This document shows positions 9,453-18,135 of a stretch of DNA of 64,000 nucleotides, piece by piece. The notes beneath the pieces are model-generated. The model ran no database searches. It was not told where the DNA came from and saw nothing but the letters and a program-made list of their open reading frames with translations. This DNA comes from Tessaracoccus sp. Its GTDB lineage: Bacteria; Actinomycetota; Actinomycetes; Propionibacteriales; Propionibacteriaceae. How positions within the stretch are numbered: the first letter of the stretch is position 1; each line of letters begins with the position of its first letter. The stretch lies in NCBI RefSeq assembly GCF_016714275.1, contig NZ_JADJNP010000001.1:1116001-1180000 (forward strand), read 5' to 3'. The translations under genes and the position numbers were made by a program.

Positions 9453-9929
9453 CTACACCTGTCGCGGCACCTTGCCCGTCATCTTCATGACCCGGCACAT
9501 CATCTTGTGCCCGCCGTCGGATACCGGATCGAACATCAGCGGGCAGCCGCCGTCGATCACGGTGATGCCGTGCTCACGTCCGTAGTCTGCCGCCTCGTCC
9601 GAGACGCTGCCGCCGCCGAACGAACGGTGCATCCACACCTGGTCGATGCCGAGCGACGCGGCCTCAACCATGGTCTGGCGCGCCCGTTCCGGGCGCGTGC
9701 CGATGACGACGGCCTCGACCCCGCCGGGGATGGACGTCAGGTCCGGGTACGCGTGATCGCCCTCGATCTCCGTGGCGTGGGGATTGACCGGGAAGACCTC
9801 ATAGCCGCGTTGCTTGAGTCGGTCGTAGACGGCGTTGCTGCCGTGTCCTTCGGGGTGCCGGGAGACACCCGTTATTGCGATGCGTCGGCACGCCAGGAAA
9901 TCCTTGGCGGCCGACTCGATACTGGTCAT
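9453..9929 (-). CDS. CoA-binding domain protein (YccU type)
   Basis: A 158-residue Rossmann-fold protein. It shows IAITGVSRHPEGHG near the N-terminus, VFPVNPHATEIEG, PERARQTMVEAASLG and WMHRSFGGGS, the usual pattern of short stand-alone CoA-binding proteins related to the succinyl-CoA ligase alpha N-domain. Ligand and role are unknown. The C-terminus KVPRQV lies in the gap before the VOC gene, and no operon partner is evident. Confidence 0.85.
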   Translation of the reverse strand: MTSIESAAKDFLACRRIAITGVSRHPEGHGSNAVYDRLKQRGYEVFPVNPHATEIEGDHAYPDLTSIPGGVEAVVIGTRPERARQTMVEAASLGIDQVWMHRSFGGGSVSDEAADYGREHGITVIDGGCPLMFDPVSDGGHKMMCRVMKMTGKVPRQV

Positions 9930-10079
9930 GTCGACCCTCCCTCCCTACCAATGTAGACCCCGCCTCGCGCGCGTCTCCGCCGGGCCGGGTCTATCTCAGC
10001 CGCCGCTGTGAGGCCGCGTGTGATCAGCCGCGGAAGGTCGTTCGCTCGGCGGATCGCGTGCTGGCGGGCGTCGTCGGCG

Positions 10080-10466
10080 TTAGGGAAGCTGAGCGACGAG
10101 CCGCGCGGGAGCGGTGTTCCGGTAGGACTCCTCGAAGAGCTCGGCGATCTCGATCCAATCCGTGTCGTCGGTTAGGCGCAGCCCGATCCAGCCGAACGGC
10201 CCGATGTAGCCGGGGACGTACACATCGTCGCGGTCCAGCAGGGAAAGCCGCTCGTCCTCCGGCAGGAGCACGCAGACCGACTGTCGCACGCGGTGCCACC
10301 CGTCGTCGTCCTTGTACGACATGCCGTACCAGGCGAAGACCTTCTTCGTATAGAAGGTGGCGTGCCCGACCGACACCTTCTCGCTCGCTCCGGGGAACGC
10401 GAGCGCCAGCTCCCTGACCCGGGCGAGGACGGGATCGGTGGGGTCATATGCCAGTTCGTGCGCCAT
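10080..10466 (-). CDS. MmcQ/YjbR family protein
   Basis: A 128-residue protein of the MmcQ/YjbR fold, with the family signatures SVGHATFYTKKVFAWYG, VYVPGYIGPFGWIGLRL and DWIEIAELFEESYR. The fold resembles double-wing DNA-binding domains, but function is undemonstrated. It lies 3 bases downstream of the GyrI-like gene in the same direction, so the two are probably co-transcribed. Confidence 0.85.
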   Translation of the reverse strand: MAHELAYDPTDPVLARVRELALAFPGASEKVSVGHATFYTKKVFAWYGMSYKDDDGWHRVRQSVCVLLPEDERLSLLDRDDVYVPGYIGPFGWIGLRLTDDTDWIEIAELFEESYRNTAPARLVAQLP

Positions 10467-10469
10467 GCC

Positions 10470-11084
10470 TCAGCTTCCCACGGGCTGGCGCAGGATCGTG
10501 CGCAGTTTCTCCGGAGCGGTGCGACGGGGGTCGCTGAGGTAGATCTCGTGATGCCGACCCGTCATGTGCAGGCCGTTGGCGGGGATGAACTCGTCGTGCA
10601 TGCGGGCGAGGACGGGGCCCTCGTCGTCGAAAGAGCCTACGTGCAGCGTCTGCACGCACCGCCCTTCGGACAAGGTCTCCAGCCGGACCTGCCCGAGCCA
10701 CGACGGCGCGTCCTTCGCCCCTGCCTGGGCGACGGCATCGTCGACCTCCTCCTGCCCGAGCCAGTCAGGCGTCAGGATCATCATGGTCCACCGCCACTGC
10801 GACTTGTTGCGGGACAGGAAGGACGCCATGTCGTCGGCCCACCACAGGCCTTCCAGCGGGCCGACGACATAGTCGCGGCCGAGCCCGCGCGCACTCGCAA
10901 ACTTCAGCTTGTACGCCACGGGGTACAAGGCGGCGAGCGCGTGGGCGTAGTCAGAGGACGTGTTCGGGTCGCCATGTCCGTCGATCATCAGATACTGCAG
11001 CTCCGGCAGATCGACGACGCGGAACTCACCTTGCCGCGCGCGGTACCCGTCGATGGTCTTCTTGAAGTCGATCTTTTCAGCCAT
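10470..11084 (-). CDS. GyrI-like small-molecule-binding domain protein
   Basis: A 204-residue stand-alone GyrI-like (SOUL/AraC-effector fold) protein, with MAEKIDFKKTIDGYRAR at the start and YLMIDGHGDPNTS, WRWTMMILTP and GLHMTGRHHEIYLSDP in order. Family members bind or hydrolyse cyclic compounds or act as transcriptional effector domains. I chose the start at 11084; an in-frame upstream start would add about 10 residues. It forms a two-gene unit with the MmcQ gene. Confidence 0.85.
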   Translation of the reverse strand: MAEKIDFKKTIDGYRARQGEFRVVDLPELQYLMIDGHGDPNTSSDYAHALAALYPVAYKLKFASARGLGRDYVVGPLEGLWWADDMASFLSRNKSQWRWTMMILTPDWLGQEEVDDAVAQAGAKDAPSWLGQVRLETLSEGRCVQTLHVGSFDDEGPVLARMHDEFIPANGLHMTGRHHEIYLSDPRRTAPEKLRTILRQPVGS

Positions 11085-11149
11085 GGCGTCCCGGCTCGAC
11101 GGCGAGCCGCTCCTCATGTCCGATCCTAGACCGCCTCTACCCTTGAGGA

Positions 11150-11890
11150 ATGCTGAGTGAGATCTTCGCCGGAGCCGGGCTGCTGCTCGGCGGGTTCGGG
11201 ATGTGGAAACGGCGCCGTCGGACGATGGCGCTCGGGCTCGTGCCCGCGGCCATCGCGTTCGCCGTCCTCGCCGCCGCGCTGACCGCGTGGGGCGTGAGCC
11301 TCCCCCGCGTCGTCGACTGGTCGACACACTTCGCCGATGGCTGGGCCGACTGGATCCAGGTTCTGCTGCGGCTCACGCTCGGGATCGTGCTCTTCGGCGC
11401 CGCCGCTGCGCTGGCCGTGGTCACCTTCACGGCGCTCACGCTGGTCATCGGCGAGCCGTTCTACGAGCGCATCCACCGCGAGACCGAGGAGGTCCTCGGC
11501 GGCCCACAGCCCAGCGGATCAGTGAGCCTGGGGCGTGCGGTTGTCAGCGCCGTCGGGTTCGTCGCGCGCGGCGTCGGCGTGGCGGTGATCGTGGCGGTGC
11601 TTGGCTTCCTCCCTGTGGTCGGCGGCGCATTGGCCGCGGTTGTCGGCGTGGTACTCACCGGACGCCTGCTCGCACGCGAACTGATGGCCCGCGCGTTCGA
11701 CGCCAGAGGTCTCGACGACTCTCGCCGCGCGCAGCTCATCGCAGCCGGCCGGTGGCGCGTGCTGGGCTTCGGCATCGCGACACAGCTGTGCTTCCTGATC
11801 CCGCTGGGTGCCGTCGTCACGATGCCCGCCGCCGTCGCCGGAGCAACCATGCTCTCTCGCGAACTCATCGACCGGCGCGAACACACCTGA
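11150..11890 (+). CDS. EI24 (CysZ-like) membrane protein
   Basis: A 246-residue integral membrane protein with four to six hydrophobic segments (about 28-48, 72-98, 135-172 and 195-230) and the family motif VIGEPFYERIHRETEE in the second quarter. EI24/CysZ proteins include sulfate permeases, but actinobacterial ones are mostly unassigned. It stands alone, divergent from the GyrI-like operon. Confidence 0.82.
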   Translation: MLSEIFAGAGLLLGGFGMWKRRRRTMALGLVPAAIAFAVLAAALTAWGVSLPRVVDWSTHFADGWADWIQVLLRLTLGIVLFGAAAALAVVTFTALTLVIGEPFYERIHRETEEVLGGPQPSGSVSLGRAVVSAVGFVARGVGVAVIVAVLGFLPVVGGALAAVVGVVLTGRLLARELMARAFDARGLDDSRRAQLIAAGRWRVLGFGIATQLCFLIPLGAVVTMPAAVAGATMLSRELIDRREHT

Positions 11891-12031
11891 TACATGGGCT
11901 TCATGGATTTTTGACGCACATCGGCGCCTCTGGTGCTCAACAGAGCACAGGAAGGGCATCCGTGCGTCATTCCTCCATGGAGCCGCGGATAAGCAGGTCG
12001 CAACGGGGTTGGAAAGGGCGGAATCGCAGCG

Positions 12032-13003
12032 ATGCAGACGCTAGGTGAGCGGTTGGAGCGGCATCAGGTGCCCCTGTACCTGGCCGCGCTGCTCGCCGGG
12101 GGCACGATCGGGTTGGCGGTGCCGGGTTTTGCGCAGCCGGCGGAGGCGGCGATCAACCCCGTGCTCGGCCTGCTGCTCTACGCGACGTTCCTGGGCGTGC
12201 CGTTCGCGCGGATCGGGCAAGCGGTCCGCGACTGGCGCTTCCTCGCCACCGTCCTGACGGTGAACTTCGTCCTCGTGCCTGTCGTCGTCTTCCTGTTGTC
12301 GCGGCTCGTCGCTCACGATCAGGTGCTCCTCGTCGGCGTGCTGTTCGTGCTGCTGACGCCCTGCGTGGACTACGTGATCGTGTTCACGGGGATAGCGGAC
12401 GGCGCGAAGGACAGGCTGCTCGCTGCGGCGCCGCTGCTGATGCTGTTCCAGATGGCGCTGCTGCCGGGGTATCTGTGGGTGTTCGTCGGCGCGGAGATCG
12501 TCGCCGCCGTCGACCTCGCGCCGTTTGCGAAGGCATTTCTGGTGCTCATCGCGCTGCCGCTGGCGGCGGCGGGCCTCACGCAGCTCGCCGCCGCGCGCAC
12601 GCAGTGGGGTGTCCGCGCGCAAAAGGTCGTGTTGGGCGCGATGGTGCCGTTGATGATGCTCACGCTGGCGGTGGTCGTGGCGTCGCAAATCGCGGGTGTC
12701 GGCGCACAGTCCGGTTCGCTGCTGCTGACCGTGCCCGTGTACGTGGCGTTCGCCGCCATCATGGTTCCCGTCGGCATGGCCGCGAGCAGGCTCGCCGGGC
12801 TCGACGCGCCGGGACGCCGCGCGATCGTGTTCAGCGGTGCCACGCGCAACTCGCTCGTGGTTCTCCCGCTGGTGCTCGCCCTCCCCGACCGCTTCGCGCT
12901 CGCCCCGCTCGTCGTCCTCACCCAGACACTCGTCGAATTGGTTGTCATGGTGATCTTCGTCCGGCTGATCCCCTGGCTCATCCCCATCCCCGAGGAGGTG
13001 TGA
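12032..13003 (+). CDS. ACR3/bile-acid-symporter-like permease (arsenic-resistance type)
   Basis: A 323-residue membrane protein with about ten helices of the BART superfamily. The LTPCVDYVIVFTG segment corresponds to the ACR3-type motif around a conserved cysteine, and there is a second cross-over region with SGATRNSLVV. ACR3 members export arsenite, but no ArsR or arsenate reductase is directly adjacent, so the substrate is uncertain. An AraC regulator begins 5 bases after its stop. An ArsC-like gene is 2 kb away. Confidence 0.78.
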   Translation: MQTLGERLERHQVPLYLAALLAGGTIGLAVPGFAQPAEAAINPVLGLLLYATFLGVPFARIGQAVRDWRFLATVLTVNFVLVPVVVFLLSRLVAHDQVLLVGVLFVLLTPCVDYVIVFTGIADGAKDRLLAAAPLLMLFQMALLPGYLWVFVGAEIVAAVDLAPFAKAFLVLIALPLAAAGLTQLAAARTQWGVRAQKVVLGAMVPLMMLTLAVVVASQIAGVGAQSGSLLLTVPVYVAFAAIMVPVGMAASRLAGLDAPGRRAIVFSGATRNSLVVLPLVLALPDRFALAPLVVLTQTLVELVVMVIFVRLIPWLIPIPEEV

Positions 13004-13008
13004 GCGCA

Positions 13009-13464
13009 ATGCCCGGCAAGTCCGCAGCCGACGACAAGGCCGCCCGCGAGCGGCAGAACATCGTCGCGATCCGGCGGGTCAAGGACAGGATCGACCGCGA
13101 GTACGCCGCGCCGCTGAACGTCGAGCAGCTGGCCCGCGACGCCTTCATGTCGGCTGGTCACCTGAGCCGGGAGTTCCGCCGGATCTACGGCGAGTCGCCG
13201 TATCAGTACCTCATGACCCGACGGGTCGAGCGGGCGATGACGCTCCTCAGGCGTGGTGACCTCAGCATCACCGACATCTGCTTCGCCGTCGGCTTCTCGT
13301 CCCTCGGCACGTTCAGCACCCGGTTCTCAGAGCTGGTCGGTGTGTCGCCTTCCGCCTACCGGGACGACCCCTCCCGCGCCATCGAGGGCATCCCACCCTG
13401 CCTGGCGAAGCAGGTGACGAGACCGGTCAGGAATCGAGAAGCGCGGGGCGGGTCGGCGTCGTAG
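13009..13464 (+). CDS. AraC family transcriptional regulator (DNA-binding domain only)
   Basis: A 151-residue protein consisting of a single AraC-type double helix-turn-helix (residues 20-125, with AGHLSREFRRIYGESPYQYL and ICFAVGFSSLGTFSTRF) and no effector domain. It is 10 bases upstream of a VOC gene, a pairing seen in many actinobacteria where the VOC protein is the likely regulated partner. It may also control the permease upstream. Confidence 0.88.
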   Translation: MPGKSAADDKAARERQNIVAIRRVKDRIDREYAAPLNVEQLARDAFMSAGHLSREFRRIYGESPYQYLMTRRVERAMTLLRRGDLSITDICFAVGFSSLGTFSTRFSELVGVSPSAYRDDPSRAIEGIPPCLAKQVTRPVRNREARGGSAS

Positions 13465-13474
13465 CGTTACCGAC

Positions 13475-13885
13475 ATGTTCATCACCATTCACTACGCGTT
13501 CCTCCCCCACACCGACGCCGAGGCCGCCCTCGGCTTCTACCGTGACCTGCTCGGCTTCGAGGTCCGCCAGGATGTCGGCTACCAGAACATGCGCTGGATC
13601 ACCGTCGGCCCTGCCAACCAGCCGGAGACCGGCATCGTCCTGACGCCGCCCGCGGTCACCCCCGGCATCACCGCTGAGGAGAAGGAGACCATCCTCGCCC
13701 TGATGGCGAAGGGCGAGTTCGCCGGCATCACGCTGGCCACCGACGACCTCGACGGCCTGTTCGAGAAGCTCGCCTCCGCGGGGGCCGACGTCGTCCAGGA
13801 GCCGATCGATCAGGACTACGGCGTCCGCGACTGCGCGTTCCGCGACCCGTCCGGCAACATGATCCGGATCAACCAGGCCGGCTGA
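13475..13885 (+). CDS. VOC family (glyoxalase-fold) protein
   Basis: A 136-residue single-domain vicinal-oxygen-chelate protein. It has two beta-alpha-beta-beta-beta modules, with ALGFYRDLLGFEV in the first and DCAFRDPSGNMIRI at the end. It lies in an apparent operon behind the AraC regulator. Specific activity is unknown; glyoxalase I or bleomycin-binding activity should not be assumed. Confidence 0.88.
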   Translation: MFITIHYAFLPHTDAEAALGFYRDLLGFEVRQDVGYQNMRWITVGPANQPETGIVLTPPAVTPGITAEEKETILALMAKGEFAGITLATDDLDGLFEKLASAGADVVQEPIDQDYGVRDCAFRDPSGNMIRINQAG

Positions 13886-13907
13886 CGGCGCCTGGCAGGA
13901 TGGCGTC

Positions 13908-14576
13908 ATGATCGGACGCCATGGCGGGACCCCGGAACGGCCCGCGCTCTTCTTCTCGGACGCAGCAGAGTTCCGTTCCTGGCTGGAGGCGAACCATGCC
14001 ACGGCCACGGAGTTGTGGATGGGGCTGTACAAGAAGCACGTGCCTGATCGGGGTCTGACCTGGGACGACGCGGTGCCGGAGGCGCTGTGTTTCGGCTGGA
14101 TCGATTCGGTCGCGCAGCGCATCGACGAGGACGCCACCCGGCAACGTTGGACGCCGCGGAAGAAGACCTCGAACTGGAGCAACGTGAACGTCGCTCATGT
14201 GGAGCGGCTCATCGCGGAGGGCCGGATGACCCCGGCCGGGCTGGCAGCCTTCGAGGCCAGGGAGGCGGCGAGGACCGGCATCTACAGCTTCGAGCGCGAC
14301 GATCACGCGTTCACCGCGGAACACGCGGCGCTGCTCGCGGCCAACCCTGACGCGCAGCGCTGGTGGGACGCCGCGACGGCGACGTACCGGCGCATCGCGA
14401 TGAACTGGGTGTCGTCGGCGAAGCAGCAGGCGACGAGGGATCGGCGGATGACGCAGCTGATCGAGGACTCCGCAGCCGGCCGGCTGATCCCCAGCCAGCG
14501 TTACGGCGAGGAACCGGTCTGGGTCGCGCGCAACCGGGCCACCTTTGGCCTCGGGCCCACGTCGGACGCCTCTTGA
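13908..14576 (+). CDS. YdeI/OmpD-associated family protein
   Basis: A 222-residue protein with the YdeI/OmdA pattern: LWMGLYKKH, ALCFGWIDSVAQRID, RWTPRKKTSNWSNVNV and a C-terminal bacteriocin-protection-like helix region ending ATYRRIAMNWVSSAKQQATR. The family is associated with envelope stress, but function is not established. It is followed by a strong palindrome (14585-14663) separating it from the convergent DUF1801 gene. Confidence 0.85.
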   Translation: MIGRHGGTPERPALFFSDAAEFRSWLEANHATATELWMGLYKKHVPDRGLTWDDAVPEALCFGWIDSVAQRIDEDATRQRWTPRKKTSNWSNVNVAHVERLIAEGRMTPAGLAAFEAREAARTGIYSFERDDHAFTAEHAALLAANPDAQRWWDAATATYRRIAMNWVSSAKQQATRDRRMTQLIEDSAAGRLIPSQRYGEEPVWVARNRATFGLGPTSDAS

Positions 14577-14584
14577 CCCTACGT

Positions 14585-14663
14585 CTGACGGATAAGTGCG
14601 GCCGGATGGACTCTCTCCCCTCTCGGGGCGAAGAAAGCCTGTCTGGCCGCACTTATCCGTCAG
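14585..14663. repeat. 19-bp perfect inverted repeat with 41-nt loop
   Basis: Left arm 14585-14603 and right arm 14645-14663 are exact reverse complements (core ATAAGTGCGGCC). The loop contains an inner CCCC/GGGG hairpin. It lies between convergent genes, so a bidirectional terminator is plausible, but 19 perfect pairs separated by 41 bases is unlike a simple terminator and suggests a small palindromic mobile or REP-type element. On the minus strand the loop contains CTTTCTTCG, the left target guide proposed for the IS110 element at 34364. Confidence 0.75.
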
Positions 14664-14672
14664 CTGAGCTGT

Positions 14673-15071
14673 CTAGTGCAGTTCGGCGGCGGCGACGATC
14701 AGCCTGGCGATGGGGCCGCGGGCCGCGGCAAGCTCCTCGGGATGCTTCAGCTTCACGTGCCGCATCTTCGACGTGCCAGTGAGCAGCGCGTCGGGGTCGG
14801 CGAGGTCGGCGCCGTGCAGCAGGGTCAGGGACACCCATTTCGCGAACGGCGTGACGGCTGCCATGCCCCAGCCGTTGTAGCCGTATTGATGGGCGCCGTA
14901 GCCGATGCTCGCATCGACGGTGTCGACGGAGTTCGTCACCTCCGGCAGCGCCTCGACGATCAGACGATGAAGTTCGAGATACACCTCGGCTAGCGGTTCG
15001 GGCCGGTTCTTGACGAGAGCGGCCAGCTGCTCGTCGCTCGGGGCCTCGATGTGCGGGTGCGTCTTCGCCAT
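14673..15071 (-). CDS. DUF1801 domain protein
   Basis: A 132-residue protein with the YdhG/DUF1801 fold: ASIGYGAHQYGYNGWGMAAVTPFAKWVSL and the C-terminal MRHVKLKHPEEL helix. The fold is related to frataxin-like and uncharacterised stress proteins. It is transcribed towards the palindrome at 14585-14663. Function is unknown. Confidence 0.85.
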   Translation of the reverse strand: MAKTHPHIEAPSDEQLAALVKNRPEPLAEVYLELHRLIVEALPEVTNSVDTVDASIGYGAHQYGYNGWGMAAVTPFAKWVSLTLLHGADLADPDALLTGTSKMRHVKLKHPEELAAARGPIARLIVAAAELH

Positions 15072-15143
15072 GACCGCAGTCTATTGATGCCTCCGCGTGC
15101 TCTCCCCTTCCGCGATCGACGCACCACCGACGAGAATGGCCCG

Positions 15144-15512
15144 ATGAGCGACATCACCATCCTGCACAATCCCCGCTGCTCCACTTCCCGCGCCGCGTTG
15201 GAGGCCGTCGAGACATCGGACCGATCGTTCGAGGTGGTGCAGTACCTGAAGGAGCCCCTCGGCGTCGAGCAGCTCCGGGACCTGGTCTCGCTGTTCGAGG
15301 GCAACGTCACGGAGTTGGTGCGTCGCGATCCGAACTTCGCACGGGCGGGCCTGACCGAGGCCGACGTGCAGACGGCCGACCAGGTCGTCGCCGTGCTGGC
15401 GGAGCATCCCGAACTGCTGCAGCGCCCGATCCTCATTCGTCACGATCCCGACGGCGATCGGGCGATCATCGGCCGCCCGAAGCAGGCGGTTCCGGAGTTC
15501 CTCGCCCGCTAG
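15144..15512 (+). CDS. ArsC/Spx-family thioredoxin-fold protein
   Basis: A 122-residue protein of the ArsC-like family with the active-site segment HNPRCSTSRAAL (Cys at residue 12) and RPILIRHD in the position of the arginine-containing segment of glutaredoxin-dependent arsenate reductases. It could be arsenate reductase or a YffB/Spx-like protein, and it is not in an ars operon. The stop overlaps the stop of the convergent membrane protein gene by 3 bases. Confidence 0.8.
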   Translation: MSDITILHNPRCSTSRAALEAVETSDRSFEVVQYLKEPLGVEQLRDLVSLFEGNVTELVRRDPNFARAGLTEADVQTADQVVAVLAEHPELLQRPILIRHDPDGDRAIIGRPKQAVPEFLAR

Positions 15513-16672
15513 GGGAAGTCCACGCCGGTGAAGGTGATGTGGCCTTCCCAGCGATCGACGACGAAGCCGTCGACGAATGCGTGCTTTGACCGGTCGATCA
15601 CCACGCGCGCGACGGCCTCGTTGAGGACACGGCCTTCGGGGCCGATGGCCTCGAGGGCCGCGTAGGTGTCCAGCAGGCGGGGGTCGTAAGGGTCGCTGGG
15701 GGTGACGCCGCGGGGGAACATCATCGACGCGGTCAGCAGGCCGTCTTCCCAGGTCGCGCCGCTGAAGGACGCGCCGCTCGGGTGCAGGCACTCGAAGCGG
15801 CCCTCCGGCTCGAAGCAGCTGTAGCCGCGCTCGCCAAGCACCTTCAGCATCGCCGCGACCTCTGTGCCGAGGGAGCGGAACGGGTGCCACTCCAGCTCGT
15901 GCGGTGAAAGGCCGAGGACGGCGACGCCGTCGTGCGTGACGTAGACGATGCCGCTCTCCAACTTCTTGAAGTGCAGCGGGCTGAGGTCGGCGACGGCGGC
16001 CTTCAGCGCCTCGACGTCCGCCCCGGGCACCTCCATGGCGTCGAGCACAGGCTCCGCCATCGTCATGACGTATTCGCTGCGTTCCTGCTGGGTGATCGCG
16101 TGGTCGAGCAGGGTGACCTGGAACTTCTCGATCTCGGCGTCGTCGGTCAGCTTGAACCGCGCGGTCGCGATCCGCCCGGGCTCCCACCGGTAACAGCCGA
16201 CGATCTTCCACGGCTCGATCTCCTCGTCGACGCAGTCGAGGCCGTGCTGCGCCGCGAGCTGTGTGATCGCCTCCGGGCGCGGGAGCGGCGCCAGGCTGGG
16301 GAGCGTTCCGGTCGGGAGGTGCGTGGTCGGCAGCGACTCCGGCGCGGGCGCATTGGGCGCGGGCTCAGGCGCGCTGGAGGACGACGTTGTGGGGATCGGC
16401 TCCGGGGTGGCCCGCGGCCAGAACAGATATGAAGCCCCGGCGATGAGCGCGACCACCAGGCCGATCACGCCGGCGACGAGCCCCGTGGACCGCGCGCGCG
16501 ATCCACGCTGAGGCATCCCCGGCGAGGTGAGGGTCGGTGAAGTCGGCTCGTACGAGGGTGGCGCGTACGACGGTGGCCCGTAGTGAGGTTGCCCCTGAGC
16601 AGGCGGCGTGGGCGGAGAGGGCGTCGTCGGGGATGGCGGCGGCAGGAAGTCCGGCCCTGGTCTCGGATCCAT
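15509..16672 (-). CDS. Proline-rich single-pass membrane protein, unknown function
   Basis: A 387-residue protein. It has a Pro/Tyr-rich N-terminal cytoplasmic region of about 60 residues, one transmembrane helix (about residues 63-86), a Ser/Pro/Ala-rich linker, and an extracellular domain of about 250 residues with two similar halves around cysteines (LDCVDEE...VGCYRW and YSCFEPEGRFECLHP). No known family is recognised. The layout resembles actinobacterial cell-surface sensors or secreted-domain anchors. Confidence 0.8.
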   Translation of the reverse strand: MDPRPGPDFLPPPSPTTPSPPTPPAQGQPHYGPPSYAPPSYEPTSPTLTSPGMPQRGSRARSTGLVAGVIGLVVALIAGASYLFWPRATPEPIPTTSSSSAPEPAPNAPAPESLPTTHLPTGTLPSLAPLPRPEAITQLAAQHGLDCVDEEIEPWKIVGCYRWEPGRIATARFKLTDDAEIEKFQVTLLDHAITQQERSEYVMTMAEPVLDAMEVPGADVEALKAAVADLSPLHFKKLESGIVYVTHDGVAVLGLSPHELEWHPFRSLGTEVAAMLKVLGERGYSCFEPEGRFECLHPSGASFSGATWEDGLLTASMMFPRGVTPSDPYDPRLLDTYAALEAIGPEGRVLNEAVARVVIDRSKHAFVDGFVVDRWEGHITFTGVDFP

Positions 16673-16749
16673 CGTTCACCTCCTCGCCTCGCCAAAGCTA
16701 GCGCACTAGGAGGGTGGTTCCCGGGTACCTCCGCCTCTAGGCTCGGGGT

Positions 16750-17733
16750 ATGACCATCCAGCTCACCGAGATTCAGAAGGACCGGGTGTCCGGCGTGCTG
16801 CTGGGCCAGGCTGTCGGCGATGCTCTCGGCGTCCCGTACGAGTTCGGGCCGCGCATCCCAATCGGGTCGGCGGAGATGATCGGCGGCGGGCTGGGGCCGT
16901 ATGCGCCCGGCGAGTGGTCCGACGACACGCAGATGGCCTGCTGCATCGCGCAGGTGACCGCCGACGGCGGCGACCTCAACACCGACGCCGGCCTCGACGC
17001 CGTCGCGGCGCGGTTCCTCGAGTGGCGCGCGTGGGGTGCCTCGGACATCGGCAATCTGACCCGCGACGTCCTCGACGGCGTCTCCCCCGGACCTGCGCTC
17101 GCGCGCCGGATGACGGAGGTGTCGCGGTCGTTCGCCGTCGGGGATCGTGCCGGGAATGGCGCGCTGATGCGCACGGGCATCGTCGGACTCGTGTCGCTGT
17201 ACGACCGCGAGTACGGCGCCGAGGCCGCGGCCAACGCGGCGGAGCTGACGCACGCGCACCGGTTGTGCGTCGAGTCGAGCGTGCTGTGGTCCGAGGCCGT
17301 GCGGATAGCCGTGCTCACCGGGAAGCTGGATGTGCGCGGCGGGCTGGATCTGCTGCCTGAGGAGTCGGCGAACGCGTGGGAGGCGTGGATCGAGGAGGCC
17401 GAGTCGTCGGATCCCGATGCGTTCACGCCGAACGGCTGGACGGTGAGCGCGTTTCAGGCGGCGTGGTCGTCGATCCACGCGACGCGTCACCTCGATGGCG
17501 CCGCCCACTTGGAGGCGGCCCTACAGACTGCGGTGGCGATCGGCAACGACACGGACACCGTCGCGGCCATCGCGGGTGCACTCCTGGGCGCCCGGTACGG
17601 CGCCTCCGCGATTCCCGCTGAGTGGGCCGACGCGGTCCACGGATGGCCGGGCCTCCGCGCCGACGACCTCCGCCGCCTCGCCCTGGACACCGCCCTCAAC
17701 GGCCACGTCAGGATCGACCGCGGCCACGGCTAG
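16750..17733 (+). CDS. ADP-ribosylglycohydrolase family protein
   Basis: A 327-residue protein of the ARH/DraG family. It shows GVLLGQAVGDALG near the N-terminus, the metal-binding GEWSDDTQM at about residue 55 and the second metal site GNDTDTVAAIAGALLG at about residue 263. Both dinuclear Mg/Mn sites appear intact. Members remove ADP-ribose from arginine, DNA or small molecules; the substrate here is unknown. It stands alone. Confidence 0.9.
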   Translation: MTIQLTEIQKDRVSGVLLGQAVGDALGVPYEFGPRIPIGSAEMIGGGLGPYAPGEWSDDTQMACCIAQVTADGGDLNTDAGLDAVAARFLEWRAWGASDIGNLTRDVLDGVSPGPALARRMTEVSRSFAVGDRAGNGALMRTGIVGLVSLYDREYGAEAAANAAELTHAHRLCVESSVLWSEAVRIAVLTGKLDVRGGLDLLPEESANAWEAWIEEAESSDPDAFTPNGWTVSAFQAAWSSIHATRHLDGAAHLEAALQTAVAIGNDTDTVAAIAGALLGARYGASAIPAEWADAVHGWPGLRADDLRRLALDTALNGHVRIDRGHG

Positions 17734-17789
17734 TCGGCACCTTCTTCCAGCAGAAGGCAGTTGTGGCGTCACTGACGCAACAACTCAAC

Positions 17790-18038
17790 CTACCCCGCGA
17801 CCAGCAACACAACCCGACTCAGATCGTCGGCGTGCTGGTCGCGTGCAACCTCGAGGTCGTAGTCGGTCTGGATGTTGATCCAGAACCGATCATCAACACC
17901 AAGCGCCCTGGATAGGCGCAACGCCGTGTCGGTGGTGATCGACCGCCTGCCGCGAACGATCTCACTGATCCGCGTCTGCGGGAGCCCTGTTGCCTGCGCA
18001 AGCCTGTACTGCGAGATGCTGAGCGGCTCGAGAAGCTC
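17790..18038 (-). pseudogene. higA: HigA-type antitoxin remnant
   Basis: Reading the minus strand gives about 82 residues matching the XRE helix-turn-helix of HigA antitoxins: LEPLSISQYRLAQATG, TRISEIVRGRRSIT, then DDRFWINIQTDYDLE. The expected HPGE-containing N-terminus is missing and an in-frame TAA lies at 18039-18041, with no start codon. No HigB/RelE toxin gene is adjacent. I conclude it is a decayed antitoxin rather than a working gene. This fragment accounts for most of the gap 17734-18135. Confidence 0.7.
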
Positions 18039-18135
18039 TTACCTGCCTGACACGTTGGCTTCCAAGTGATGACTCTATGAACCGGCACCGACAAAAAGAG
18101 ATCAATGCCTCCAGCCGCCATGCCAGGATGGACTC

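Noticed and set aside
12032..15512. An arsenic-resistance operon formed by the ACR3-like permease and the ArsC-like gene
   Set aside because: They are 2 kb apart with unrelated and oppositely oriented genes between, and no ArsR is adjacent; the ArsR-like protein at 59871 is unrelated.
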